Origin: Robertmurraya sp. FSL R5-0851
GTDB taxonomy: Bacteria > Bacillota > Bacilli > Bacillales > Cytobacillaceae
Assembly: GCF_038002965.1 (NCBI RefSeq)
Contig: NZ_JBBOOE010000001.1
Span: 3,887,001 to 3,951,000, forward strand
Direction: 5' to 3'
DNA: 64,000 nt
Every line of letters starts with the position of its first letter. Position 1 is the first letter of the stretch. This document shows, in pieces, positions 54,049 to 62,792 of this stretch. Below the pieces are notes generated by a model. The model saw only the letters and a program-made list of their open reading frames with translations, was not told the DNA's origin and ran no database searches. The translations under genes were made by a program, and so were the position numbers.

Positions 54049-54897
54049 TTATTCAGATACTGGTACTACAGCACCTTCGTATTTTTCAAGGATAAAGTCT
54101 TGGATTTCTTGTGAGTGTAGTACTTCGACTAAAGCTTTGATTGCTTCAGAGTTTTCGTCACCTTTACGAACCGCGATTACGTTCACGTACGGAGACTCTT
54201 TGTCTTCGATTGCAATTGAATCTTCAATTGGGTTTAGACCTGCATCGATCGCATAGTTCGAGTTGATAAGTACTGCATCACCTTCATCATTGTTAAAGAT
54301 TTGTGGTAATAATGATGCTTCGTACTCTGTGTCAAAGTGAAGATTTTTAGGATTTTCTGCGATATCTTCAACTGTTGCTTCTACGTTATTAACGCCTTCT
54401 TTAAGAGTGATTAATCCCTCTTTTTCAAGCATAGTTAAAATACGACCGTGGTCTGCAACGGAGCTGCTCATGATGATATGTGCTCCTTCTGGAAGCTCTT
54501 CTAAGCTCTTGTACTTTTTAGAGTACACACCCATTGGTTCGATATGGATTCCACCCGCATTAGCAAAATCATAACCATGTTCAGCCATTTGAGACTCAAG
54601 GTAAGGAATATGTTGGAAATAGTTTGCATCAAGATCACCAGACTCTAACGCTTGGTTAGGTAGGATATAATCTTGGAATGTTTCAATCTTTAATTCAATT
54701 CCTTTTTCCGCTAAAAGTGACTTTGCTTCTTCTAAAATTTCCGCATGTGGTACGTTAGAAGCTCCAACTACTAACTCAGTAGTTTCTGCTGCTTCTTCGC
54801 CTTCACCAGCGTTAGACTCATCTTCTTTTGCTGTACCGCAAGCTGCAAGAACTAAAGCAACTGCTAATGATAAAAATAAGCTTAAAAATTTCTTCAT
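54049..54897 (-). CDS. metQ: Methionine ABC transporter substrate-binding lipoprotein
   Basis: Extracytoplasmic methionine receptor of 282 residues, NlpA family. The signal peptide ends in the lipobox LAAC, so the mature protein is lipid-anchored. GASNVPHAEILEEAKSLLAEKGIELKI and YFQHIPYLESQ are typical. It lies 13 bases after the permease gene and closes the operon. Confidence 0.96.
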   Translation of the reverse strand: MKKFLSLFLSLAVALVLAACGTAKEDESNAGEGEEAAETTELVVGASNVPHAEILEEAKSLLAEKGIELKIETFQDYILPNQALESGDLDANYFQHIPYLESQMAEHGYDFANAGGIHIEPMGVYSKKYKSLEELPEGAHIIMSSSVADHGRILTMLEKEGLITLKEGVNNVEATVEDIAENPKNLHFDTEYEASLLPQIFNNDEGDAVLINSNYAIDAGLNPIEDSIAIEDKESPYVNVIAVRKGDENSEAIKALVEVLHSQEIQDFILEKYEGAVVPVSE

Positions 54898-54910
54898 TTT
54901 TGTCTCTCTC

Positions 54911-55579
54911 CTATCTTTTGTCTAGTTTTGATGTTATAGAATCTCCAATAAATTGGATAATAAACACAATAATTAAAATGATGACTGTTGCTACCAAGGT
55001 GACGTCGCTACGACTTCTTTGGAACCCTTCCAAATACGCAAGGTTACCTAAACCACCCGCACCAATCACACCAGCCATTGCTGTATAACTCACCAAAGCA
55101 ATAGCCGTAACCGTAATACCAGATACTAAAGCTGGCAGTGATTCAGGAATAAGCACCTTAAAGATAATCGTGCTTGTTTTAGCTCCCATGGATTTAGCCG
55201 CTTCAATAACTCCTTTATCAATCTCACGCAATCCGATTTCCACCATTCTCGCGTAAAACGGAGCCGCACCTATAATTAATGCCGGTAAAGCTGCATTTTC
55301 ACCAATCATCGTATCTAGTATAAGCTTTGTAAAAGGGATAAGAAGAACGATCAATATAATAAAGGGAATCGAGCGGAAGACGTTCACTACAGAACTGATC
55401 ACTTTATTTACAATTGCATTTTCCCAAATATTACCCTTAGCTGTTAAAAATAATAAAAGTCCTAAAATTAATCCAAGAACAAATGTAATAACAACTGATA
55501 TAGCTGTCATATAAAGAGTTTCATTCGTTGCCTCAATCATTTTTTCCCAGTTTACGTTTGGTAAAAGTGTCTCAAGCAT
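54911..55579 (-). CDS. metI: Methionine ABC transporter permease
   Basis: Inner-membrane permease of 222 residues with five helices; called metP in B. subtilis. The EAA coupling loop is EAAKSMGAKTSTIIFKVLIPESLPAL, which contacts MetN. Its ATG overlaps the end of metN by eight bases. Confidence 0.96.
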   Translation of the reverse strand: MLETLLPNVNWEKMIEATNETLYMTAISVVITFVLGLILGLLLFLTAKGNIWENAIVNKVISSVVNVFRSIPFIILIVLLIPFTKLILDTMIGENAALPALIIGAAPFYARMVEIGLREIDKGVIEAAKSMGAKTSTIIFKVLIPESLPALVSGITVTAIALVSYTAMAGVIGAGGLGNLAYLEGFQRSRSDVTLVATVIILIIVFIIQFIGDSITSKLDKR

Positions 55580-56597
55580 TCGAAATCACCTCCACTCCAA
55601 CCTGTTGTGACTCGATATACGCAATGGCCTTTGAAAGCTCTTCTTTTTCCCCATCTAAGTGGATGAAAAGCGTTCCGTAAGATCCATTTTGTGTTTGTGA
55701 TATTTTCCCTTGCAGGATATTAACAGTCACATGGTAATGACGAATAAGATTGGTAATCAGCGGTTGCTCTGCTGCTTCTCCAACAAAGCCTAATTGAACA
55801 ACCGTACCGTGCGGGTAAAGTTCTAATAAATGTTCAATCGTTTCCTTCGTTTCTTCAGGCTCTGTTACCTGCTGAACAAATCGTTTCGTAATTTCTTCCT
55901 TAGGGTTCTTAAATACATCAAGAACAGGACCGAGTTCAACGACCTTTCCACCTTCCATCACAGCTACACGATGACAAATCTTTCGGATTACGTGCATTTC
56001 ATGTGTGATAAGGACAATGGTTAATCCTAAACGCTTATTAATATCAACTAATAGCTCTAGAATCGAATCGGTTGTTTGCGGATCAAGTGCAGATGTTGCC
56101 TCATCACAAAGAAGAACCTTTGGATTATTAGCAAGTGCTCTTGCAATTCCTACTCTTTGTTTTTGCCCTCCACTCAATTGAGATGGGTAAGCGTCTTCTC
56201 TTCCTTCTAATCCAACTAAACGAATAAGCTCGTCCACTCTTTTCATTCTTTGAGCTTTAGGAACTCCTGCAATTTCAAGTGGAAATGCAATATTTTCTCT
56301 AACGGTACGAGACCATAACAGATTAAAATGTTGGAAAATCATGCTTATTTCCTGTCTAGCTTTTCGAAGGCTACTACCTTTAATTTTCGATACTTCATTA
56401 TTTGCTACGATAACAGATCCCACCGTAGGAATTTCTAACCCGTTGAGCATACGAATAAGCGTACTTTTTCCTGCTCCACTATAACCGATTACCCCAAAGA
56501 TCTCTCCTTCAGTAATTTCTAGGTTTACATTATCAACAGCCGTTACTTTTCCTTGTCTTGAAGAATAAATCTTTTTCACATCTTTTATCGAGATCAA
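55572..56597 (-). CDS. metN: Methionine ABC transporter ATPase
   Basis: ATP-binding subunit of 341 residues. Walker A GYSGAGKST, signature LSGGQKQRVGIARAL and Walker B VLLCDEATSALDP are intact, and a C-terminal NIL domain (about 265-341) would bind methionine to inhibit transport. The start is TTG with GGAGGAG six bases ahead. It is the first gene behind the S-box riboswitch, so uptake is shut off when SAM is plentiful. Confidence 0.96.
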   Translation of the reverse strand: MISIKDVKKIYSSRQGKVTAVDNVNLEITEGEIFGVIGYSGAGKSTLIRMLNGLEIPTVGSVIVANNEVSKIKGSSLRKARQEISMIFQHFNLLWSRTVRENIAFPLEIAGVPKAQRMKRVDELIRLVGLEGREDAYPSQLSGGQKQRVGIARALANNPKVLLCDEATSALDPQTTDSILELLVDINKRLGLTIVLITHEMHVIRKICHRVAVMEGGKVVELGPVLDVFKNPKEEITKRFVQQVTEPEETKETIEHLLELYPHGTVVQLGFVGEAAEQPLITNLIRHYHVTVNILQGKISQTQNGSYGTLFIHLDGEKEELSKAIAYIESQQVGVEVISNA

Positions 56598-56728
56598 AGG
56601 TTTCTCCTCCTTCCATTTCCGATTATTCTGATAAAACTACATGGTATCATGCATCAAGAAAGCTTCATTATAACTTAGGTTCTATCATCCGCACCATTCC
56701 TATTCGAATGAGAGCTTTCTATATGAAC

Positions 56729-56890
56729 AAAAAAAACCTTCCTGCATGAGCAGAAAGGCAGAAACAGTCACCTTTCTCTCATCTATCAAAGCAATACGCT
56801 TTGTGTGAATTGGCACCATTTCAATAATTTGACGGTTGCCGGGCTTCATAGGGCACATCCCTCCACCTCTCTTGATAAGAGCTTATCAAT
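56729..56890 (-). ncRNA. SAM-I (S-box) riboswitch controlling metNIQ
   Basis: On the minus strand the leader shows the S-box core: CTCTTATCAAGAGAGGTGGA at about 56889-56870, then GGGATGTGCCCTATGAAGCC and the invariant CCGGCAACC. The intrinsic terminator is CCTTTCTGC/GCAGGAAGG (56757-56737) followed by eight T residues. SAM binding favours this terminator. Its own promoter is just upstream. Confidence 0.96.
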
Positions 56891-56930
56891 CTATATGAAC
56901 TTTTACGTTGTAGTCTTAATCACGAGTGAT

Positions 56931-56959
56931 ATCGTATCATGGATAAATTGGAGTGTCAA
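56931..56959 (-). promoter_or_regulatory. Promoter of the riboswitch-metNIQ transcript
   Basis: On the minus strand TTGACA (56959-56954) and TACGAT (56936-56931) are 17 bases apart. It lies between the metY stop codon and the riboswitch, so metNIQ can be expressed independently of metY. Confidence 0.85.
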
Positions 56960-56987
56960 CGATAAAATTCGACAAAAATCTTATTGA

Positions 56988-58301
56988 TTACACATTGCTT
57001 GTAAGTGAGGTTTTCCCTGTTGCCAATGTAATCGCTTGCTCTAAGTCTTCAATTAAATCCTCCACATTTTCAATTCCAATCGATAGACGAATTAAATCCT
57101 CTGGAACTCCTGCCGCTTTTAACCGCTCTGTGTCTAGCTGTTGATGAGTAGTGCTTGCAGGATGAATAACTAAGCTTTTTGCATCGCCAACATTAGCAAC
57201 ATGTGCCCAAAGCTTTAGACTATTTATAAACGTTGCTCCTGACGCACGGCCTCCGTCAATTCCAAAGACAACGATAGAACCTGCTCCTTTAGGTAAGTAT
57301 TTCTTCGCAAGCTCAAAGTCTGGATGCTTTTGATTTCCGGGATACATCACCCAATTAACACCTGGATGCGCCTCTAAATACTCTACTACCTTTTCAGTAT
57401 TTGCCACGTGCTCCTTCATTCTCACGTGCAAAGTTTCTAGACCAAGTGTGAATTGAAAGGCATTTTGAGGGCTTAATGCTGGACCTAAATCACGAAGCAA
57501 TTGCACTCTAGCTTTTACAATATAAGCTGCAGCACCAATTGCCTCACTATATACAATATCATGATAACTTGCATCAGGAGTTGTAAAACCAGGGAATTTA
57601 GACGAATTCCAATCAAACTTTCCGCCATCCACGATGATACCACCAAGAGTAGTCCCATTCCCTAATAACCACTTGGTTGCCGAATGAATGACAATATCTG
57701 CACCATGTTCGATTGGTCGGCATAAATAAGGAGTCGCAAAGGTATTATCGATTACAAGCGGAATACCTGCATCATGTGCAATCTTTGTAACCTTTTCGAT
57801 ATCCAAAATACGCAAACTTGGGTTTCCGATGGTCTCGGCAAATACCGCCTTTGTTTTATCTGTAATAGCTTGTTTAAAGTTCTCTGGATTAGTTGAATCC
57901 ACAAACTTCACTTGAATCCCATATTTAGGGAGAGTTACTGCAAATAAATTATATGTACCACCATATAAATTTGAAGCCGCAACAATTTCATCTCCTGCTT
58001 CTGCCAAGTTGAGTATGGCCAGTGTAATTGCTGCCATTCCACTCGAAACGGCAAGCGCTCCGACTCCACCTTCTAATAGGGCCACTCTTTCTTCGAATAC
58101 CGTAGTCGTTGGATTATGAATACGTGTATAAATATATCCAGGCTCAGCAAGTGCAAACAGATTAGCCGCATGCTCTGTGTCTTTAAATTGATAAGCATTA
58201 TTTTGATAAATTGGTACCGCTCTAGCTCCTGTAACAGGATCTGGGCTTAATCCACCATGTACACCAAGCGTTTCTAACCGATACTTCTTCTGTTCTGACA
58301 T
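56988..58301 (-). CDS. metY: O-acetylhomoserine sulfhydrylase (MetY type)
   Basis: PLP enzyme of 437 residues that makes homocysteine from O-acetylhomoserine and sulfide. The PLP lysine is in [41 protein letters not shown] and [21 protein letters not shown] are family motifs. The ATG at 58301 is six bases after GGGAGGG. It is inserted between yusD and metN compared with B. subtilis; unlike metN it has no S-box of its own, and only 22 bases separate it from yusD, so it probably shares the yusD promoter. Confidence 0.94.
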   Translation of the reverse strand: MSEQKKYRLETLGVHGGLSPDPVTGARAVPIYQNNAYQFKDTEHAANLFALAEPGYIYTRIHNPTTTVFEERVALLEGGVGALAVSSGMAAITLAILNLAEAGDEIVAASNLYGGTYNLFAVTLPKYGIQVKFVDSTNPENFKQAITDKTKAVFAETIGNPSLRILDIEKVTKIAHDAGIPLVIDNTFATPYLCRPIEHGADIVIHSATKWLLGNGTTLGGIIVDGGKFDWNSSKFPGFTTPDASYHDIVYSEAIGAAAYIVKARVQLLRDLGPALSPQNAFQFTLGLETLHVRMKEHVANTEKVVEYLEAHPGVNWVMYPGNQKHPDFELAKKYLPKGAGSIVVFGIDGGRASGATFINSLKLWAHVANVGDAKSLVIHPASTTHQQLDTERLKAAGVPEDLIRLSIGIENVEDLIEDLEQAITLATGKTSLTSNV

Positions 58302-58322
58302 TCCATTCCCTCCCATAAAACT

Positions 58323-58673
58323 TCAAATATTATTTACATACTTATATGGTTTTACTAGATAGAATAAGGTTTCTAAGTAAAGAGCTGTTCTAAAGGTTGC
58401 CTGTAAGGTAATTACATTTGATACGGTTGCTTGCCTTAGCTTGATCTCCCCACTGAGTAAGGAGATGATATGTTCCTTCTGTCCTTGGAGATATGCGTCA
58501 ATATGATGATGATTTTCTTCGATTAACAGTTCAACGTTCCCTTTGTTTATATGGATAAAGAAGGTATCATCTTCGGATTGAATACAAATAACGACTGATG
58601 CCTTTCTTAAAAAAGGCAGTAAATGGCTTCGGCTATTCCATTCATTCACTGTTTTTTGTAAATGAAAAAGCAA
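58323..58673 (-). CDS. yusD: YusD-like protein, SCP2-fold
   Basis: Protein of 116 residues. It resembles B. subtilis YusD by place, size and the SCP2 sterol-binding-like pattern (FFIHINKGNVELLIEENHHHIDAYLQGQKEHIISLLSGEIKLRQ). SCP2 folds bind hydrophobic ligands; none is known here. The TTG at 58673 is seven bases after AGAGGGGG; an ATG seven codons upstream is before that site. A 22-base palindrome lies 75-96 bases upstream. Confidence 0.75.
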   Translation of the reverse strand: MLFHLQKTVNEWNSRSHLLPFLRKASVVICIQSEDDTFFIHINKGNVELLIEENHHHIDAYLQGQKEHIISLLSGEIKLRQATVSNVITLQATFRTALYLETLFYLVKPYKYVNNI

Positions 58674-58747
58674 CGGTCTTCCCCCTCTCAACATCTAACT
58701 ATATATATATTCCACTTGGAGAGAATCCTTACCTTTAATATTTCTTC

Positions 58748-58769
58748 GACAAATTTTCGAACATTTGTC
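58748..58769. promoter_or_regulatory. 22-base near-perfect palindrome upstream of yusD-metY
   Basis: Arms GACAAAT and ATTTGTC flank TTTCGAAC, in which the central TTCGAA is itself a palindrome; 20 of 22 positions are symmetric. It stands alone in the AT-rich region upstream of yusD. It looks like a repressor or activator operator; no known regulator is assigned. Confidence 0.55.
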
Positions 58770-58885
58770 AGGGGTACCTAACAAGCTTTATATCGAATGC
58801 TGTAATTAGAGTTCATTTCCCGAGAAATATGTCACTTTTTAAAATGAAGTTACTTTTGCTGTCGAAGGGATTCGGAAATCGACAA

Positions 58886-58916
58886 ATAAAAAAAATCAGA
58901 CAAAAAACGTCTGATT
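58886..58916 (-). terminator. Terminator of yusE
   Basis: AATCAGAC (58894-58901) pairs with GTCTGATT (58909-58916), and the minus strand continues into a long T-run. Confidence 0.9.
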
Positions 58917-58917
58917 C

Positions 58918-59223
58918 CTATAAGGACTTTAAGCTTTCATATAAAAATGGTACCGATTGAAAAGCATAAATTTTCTTAACTAATTTGTTTTTCCTTATAA
59001 CAAGTAAACAGGGAACAGACTCGATCGAATATTGCTCAGCTAATGCTGGCACAAAATTCAGATCAGCCTTTAACCAGTTATATTGTGGTAAAAGCTGTTC
59101 AACGACTGAGAGCATTTTTCCTGCTACCTGGCATGTACCACATAACGGTGTGTACAAGTAGAGAAAATTTGTTTCCTCCGCCGAGAAGAGTATTTCCCTG
59201 TTATTTTCAAGCAATTCTTGCAT
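58918..59223 (-). CDS. yusE: Thioredoxin-like protein YusE
   Basis: Thioredoxin-fold protein of 101 residues with the redox motif CGTC in LYTPLCGTCQVAGKML and the cis-proline segment SVPCLLVIRKN. A third cysteine precedes LLV. It is cytoplasmic. Its partner is unknown. It lies 14 bases downstream of yusF, so the two are co-transcribed. Confidence 0.92.
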   Translation of the reverse strand: MQELLENNREILFSAEETNFLYLYTPLCGTCQVAGKMLSVVEQLLPQYNWLKADLNFVPALAEQYSIESVPCLLVIRKNKLVKKIYAFQSVPFLYESLKSL

Positions 59224-59237
59224 GTTGTTACTCCTTC

Positions 59238-59594
59238 TTACACTTTGTCTAAAAATTGCGTAAAGACATCGATGTTTGCCCCAAGCAGTACAGTAGCTAA
59301 ATGATGTTCTGGTGCGGTAGCTACCTCCCTGTAGGTTCGATCGATGTATAAATGATCTGCTTCAGGAAACTCGCGTTTAAAAAGTCTTCGAAGCTTTTCT
59401 CCAGCTTCATCAGCATCAACAAGAATATAGACATCCTTTCCAAACAATTCATCAATGATTTCATCAAGCTTCGAAAGAGATATCGTTCCATTCGTACAAA
59501 TAATGTCTACAGGCTCCTTAATAACCTTTTGCACCTTCTTTTTGTCTGACGTACCTTCTACAATAATTACTTTTTCAGGTCTCACTTCAGTCAT
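59238..59594 (-). CDS. yusF: YusF, TOPRIM-domain protein
   Basis: Stand-alone TOPRIM domain of 118 residues. The catalytic glutamate is in VIIVEGTSDKKKV and the metal aspartates are in ILVDADEAGEKL. This is the nuclease/primase fold seen in RNase M5; B. subtilis YusF is at the same place and has no known target. The ATG at 59594 is six bases after AGGTG. Confidence 0.9.
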   Translation of the reverse strand: MTEVRPEKVIIVEGTSDKKKVQKVIKEPVDIICTNGTISLSKLDEIIDELFGKDVYILVDADEAGEKLRRLFKREFPEADHLYIDRTYREVATAPEHHLATVLLGANIDVFTQFLDKV

Positions 59595-59683
59595 ATGCAT
59601 CACCTGTGAACATGTTGTATTTTCTTTACTTTATTCATTATTCTCGAAAGAGGTGTACAATTCCTCTAACTATTTACGATTAT

Positions 59684-59716
59684 AAAAAAATAAACAGCGG
59701 AAAGAAACCCGCTGTC
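59684..59716 (-). terminator. Terminator of yusG
   Basis: ACAGCGG (59694-59700) and CCGCTGT (59709-59715) form a stem followed on the minus strand by TTATTTTTTT. Confidence 0.88.
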
Positions 59717-59722
59717 CATGGA

Positions 59723-59962
59723 TTAACACCATCCACCTTCATCACAATCTGTATATCTTGGTTCGTCACGAGATGGAGTGGATACCAGCTGAAAAATCTT
59801 CTCTCCAGCACTTTCAAAATGATGTTCAAGCTGAATATCACTTCCACTCGGTAAAGGGACCTTTCCGATTTGTTCATTTTCTAGATAAAGCACGATTTCA
59901 CCATTTTGAAGCTTTCCGACAACACGGTCTGTAATATCTAATTTTCCTTGCTGCAAAGTCAT
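59723..59962 (-). CDS. yusG: YusG family small protein (DUF2553)
   Basis: Protein of 79 residues matching B. subtilis YusG: MTLQQGKLDITDRVVGKLQNGEIVLYLENE. It is predicted to be beta-rich; the tail carries a Cys/Trp end (DEGGWC). The function is unknown. An ATG four codons upstream (59974) touches the AAAGGG site, so the ATG at 59962 is chosen. It follows gcvH after a weak hairpin. Confidence 0.82.
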   Translation of the reverse strand: MTLQQGKLDITDRVVGKLQNGEIVLYLENEQIGKVPLPSGSDIQLEHHFESAGEKIFQLVSTPSRDEPRYTDCDEGGWC

Positions 59963-60035
59963 GTTGTTAGCCATCCCTTTCTTTTCTGTTATACGTGTAG
60001 CATGCCCATGTTTGCTAGAAAAAAAAGAAACAAAT

Positions 60036-60058
60036 AAAAGACACCTAGAAAGGTGCCT
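60036..60058 (-). terminator. Weak terminator of gcvH
   Basis: GACACCT (60040-60046) pairs with AGGTGCC (60051-60057) with one mismatch, followed on the minus strand by TTTTATTTG. Readthrough into yusG is likely. Confidence 0.6.
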
Positions 60059-60064
60059 CATGTT

Positions 60065-60448
60065 TTAGTCTTCGTTAATCATTTCTTCATACTGCTCAGC
60101 TGTCATTAAGTTATCCACTTCACTAGCGTCAGATGGCTCAACAACAATCATCCAAGCTTTTTCATATGGTGACTCATTTACGAACTCTGGGCTGTCGTTT
60201 AAATCTTCATTTACCTCTACTACTTTTCCACTTACTGGAGCATAAAGTTCAGAAACCGTTTTAACAGATTCAACGCTACCGAATGGCTCATCAGCTGTTA
60301 CAGTGTCACCTACTTCTGGAAGTTCAACAAAAACGATGTCACCAAGCTCCGATTGAGCGAAATGTGTAATACCGATACGAACGGTATTTCCTTCTGTTTT
60401 TACCCATTCATGTTCTTCAGAATAACGTAGATCCTTTGGTGTACTCAC
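60065..60448 (-). CDS. gcvH: Glycine cleavage system H protein
   Basis: Lipoyl carrier of 127 residues of the glycine cleavage system, which also acts as the relay for lipoate transfer in Bacillus. The lipoylated residue is K63 in [18 protein letters not shown]. The start is GTG after GGAGGGG. The other gcv genes are not in this window. lipA at 38.5 kb makes its cofactor. Confidence 0.97.
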   Translation of the reverse strand: MSTPKDLRYSEEHEWVKTEGNTVRIGITHFAQSELGDIVFVELPEVGDTVTADEPFGSVESVKTVSELYAPVSGKVVEVNEDLNDSPEFVNESPYEKAWMIVVEPSDASEVDNLMTAEQYEEMINED

Positions 60449-60483
60449 GATAAAACCCCTCCATAATATGTATTAATTGTTAG

Positions 60484-60846
60484 TTACTTTGTAAGCCATA
60501 CTTTTTCATAGTCTGCTTCCTTAAAGCCAAGCGTTACTTTCTCTCCATCTGTTAACAGTGGGCGCTTGATTAACATCCCGTCCGAGGCAAGAAGCTCAAG
60601 AAGCTCGTCCTCTGAAGAAGTTGCTATTTTATCTTTCACACCAAGCTCACGATATTTTTGTCCGCTCGTGTTGAAGAATTTTTTCAATTCAAGTCCACTT
60701 GCCTTATAGTAGGATTCAAGTTCCGCTTTTGAAGGAGGCTGCTCTACGATATGTACCTCTTGATACTCAAGATTGTGAGAATCCAGCCATTTTTTCGCGT
60801 TTCGACAGGTTCCACATTTCGGATACCAATAGAAGGTCAATGCCAT
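60484..60846 (-). CDS. yusI: YusI, ArsC/Spx family protein
   Basis: Thioredoxin-fold protein of 120 residues of the ArsC family with PKCGTCRNAKKWL, a CxxC at the N-terminal end of helix 1, and IKRPLLTDGEKVTLGFKEADYE. The RP motif of the family is present. It is more likely a regulator or reductase of unknown substrate than a true arsenate reductase. The ATG follows GGATGGTGG. gcvH lies 35 bases downstream. Confidence 0.93.
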   Translation of the reverse strand: MALTFYWYPKCGTCRNAKKWLDSHNLEYQEVHIVEQPPSKAELESYYKASGLELKKFFNTSGQKYRELGVKDKIATSSEDELLELLASDGMLIKRPLLTDGEKVTLGFKEADYEKVWLTK

Positions 60847-60948
60847 GTTACCACCATCCTTTTACACTTTCAATTGCATATTAACATAATTAGGTACAAA
60901 TTCATAACTTTGACTACAAATTTTTTGGCGAATTTACTCGTTTGCAAA

Positions 60949-60984
60949 TAAATCCCCCCTTCAAATAGATGAAGGGGGGATTCG
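60949..60984 (-). terminator. Terminator of the fadA-fadE operon
   Basis: A 13-bp GC-rich stem (60951-60963 with 60970-60982) with a 6-base loop follows fadE; its minus-strand tail is TTATTTG. Confidence 0.9.
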
Positions 60985-60990
60985 CTCTAG

Positions 60991-62775
60991 TTATAGGACA
61001 AATTTTTCAGCTTCGATTAGTTTTTCTGAAGCTTCACGCTTTTTCGCAATGACGTTGATTGGTGTGTGTCTTGTAAATTTGCGAAGGGCAGAGATCATCA
61101 TGCGCAATGCGTCACCTGTTTCTGTTGCGACAAGTGTTTCTTTTGCGTGCTGCTCGATTTCGTTGAATGCTTCCTGACAGAAGATTTGTGTGTATAAAAG
61201 CTTTTGCTTGCTCTTTTCTACCCCGTCCTTAGCGATTGCTTTTTCTGTTCGTAACACGGCTGATTCCATCGCATAAGCATTGGATACGATATCGGCGATG
61301 TTCACTAAGATTTCCTGCTCACTCTCTAGTGCTTTTCCAAACTTTTGCGCCGCTAGCCCTGCTGCAAGAAGGCCGATTTTCTTCGCATTTTTCACTAAAT
61401 ACTTCTCTTGAGCAAGTGGCTCATCGCCTGGCTCTTCTGGCATAAGCATCATAAGCTCTTCTTGAAGGGCTTGTGCTTTTTGGAATAAAGGAAGTTCTCC
61501 TTTAAATGCTTTTCTTAAATACGTGCCAGGTACTAAAAGGCGATTGATTTCGTTTGTACCTTCAAAAATTCGGTTAATTCGAGAGTCACGGTACACTCGT
61601 TCAATTTCATACTCGCTCATAAAGCCGTAACCACCGTGAAGCTGTACCCCTTCATCCGCTACATAATCCAACACTTCCGTGGCGAAGAATTTATTTAGTG
61701 AACATTCGATTGCGTATTCAGCAATGGATGCTGCTACCGCTTTCCCATTTTTCACTTCTTCATCCGATAACTTGCTCATGCGCTCTTCAAAAAGTCCGAC
61801 AGTACGGTAGACAGAGCTTTCAGCCGCAAAGATTTTGGAAGCCATTGTTGCTAGTTTTTCTTTTGTTAAATTGAATTGAGATAGCTTTGTTTTAAATTGT
61901 TGGCGCTGATTCGTGTACTTCGTCGTAATTTCAAATGCAGCTTTTGAACCTCCGACGGCTCCCACCCCAAGCTTATAACGACCAATATTTAAAATGTTAA
62001 AGGCGATAATATGACCTTTTCCGTACTCTCCTAATAGGTTTTCAACCGGTACTTGAGCATCTTCTAAAATCAACGTACGAGTGGAAGAACTCTTAATTCC
62101 CATCTTCTTCTCTTCTGGACCAACAGACACTCCCGAAAACTCTCTTTCAACGATAAAAGCAGAGAAGTGCTCGCCATCGATTTTTGCATAAACAACAAAT
62201 ACATCGGCAAAACCTGCATTTGTAATCCATTGCTTTTCTCCGTTAAGAACATAATGCGTTCCTTCTGCATTTAAAACAGCCGTTGTTCTTGCCCCCAATG
62301 CATCTGACCCTGAGCCAGGTTCAGTTAATGCATAGGCAGCCAACTTTTCACCAGTGGCTAGTGTAGGTAAGTATTTTTGCTTTTGGTCTTCGTTTCCGAA
62401 CAATACGATTGGTAACGATCCGATCCCAACATGTGCACCGTGTGAGATCGAGAAACCACCCGCACGAGACATTTTTTCAGCGATTAGTGCAGAACTGATT
62501 TTATCAAGAGCCAGACCGCCATACTCTTCCGGAACATCAGCCCCAAGAAGACCGAGTTCACCCGCTTCTTTTAATAGCTTTACTGAACGATCAAATTCAT
62601 GGTTTTCAATATGCTCCACTTGTGGGAGAACTTCATTCGTGACGAAATCCTCTGTCATTTTTGCAATCATTTTTTGCTCATCTGTATAATCCTCTGGAGT
62701 AAAGACTCGATCATAGGAAACATCTTCAATTAAAAAGCTTCCACCCTTAATTAATTTATCTGTGTGATTAGTCAT
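60991..62775 (-). CDS. fadE: Acyl-CoA dehydrogenase FadE
   Basis: FAD-dependent first step of fatty acid beta-oxidation, 594 residues, the length of B. subtilis FadE (YusJ). Family motifs include AYALTEPGSGSDALGARTTA, EKQWITNAGFADVFVVYAKIDG and the C-terminal YGFMSEYEIERVYRDSRINRIFEGTNEINR. An extra 190-residue C-terminal domain marks the long bacterial group. The ATG at 62775 follows GGAGG; the frame upstream is the fadA end. It lies 17 bases after fadA. Confidence 0.95.
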   Translation of the reverse strand: MTNHTDKLIKGGSFLIEDVSYDRVFTPEDYTDEQKMIAKMTEDFVTNEVLPQVEHIENHEFDRSVKLLKEAGELGLLGADVPEEYGGLALDKISSALIAEKMSRAGGFSISHGAHVGIGSLPIVLFGNEDQKQKYLPTLATGEKLAAYALTEPGSGSDALGARTTAVLNAEGTHYVLNGEKQWITNAGFADVFVVYAKIDGEHFSAFIVEREFSGVSVGPEEKKMGIKSSSTRTLILEDAQVPVENLLGEYGKGHIIAFNILNIGRYKLGVGAVGGSKAAFEITTKYTNQRQQFKTKLSQFNLTKEKLATMASKIFAAESSVYRTVGLFEERMSKLSDEEVKNGKAVAASIAEYAIECSLNKFFATEVLDYVADEGVQLHGGYGFMSEYEIERVYRDSRINRIFEGTNEINRLLVPGTYLRKAFKGELPLFQKAQALQEELMMLMPEEPGDEPLAQEKYLVKNAKKIGLLAAGLAAQKFGKALESEQEILVNIADIVSNAYAMESAVLRTEKAIAKDGVEKSKQKLLYTQIFCQEAFNEIEQHAKETLVATETGDALRMMISALRKFTRHTPINVIAKKREASEKLIEAEKFVL

Positions 62776-62792
62776 CTTTTTGCCTCCGTTTT

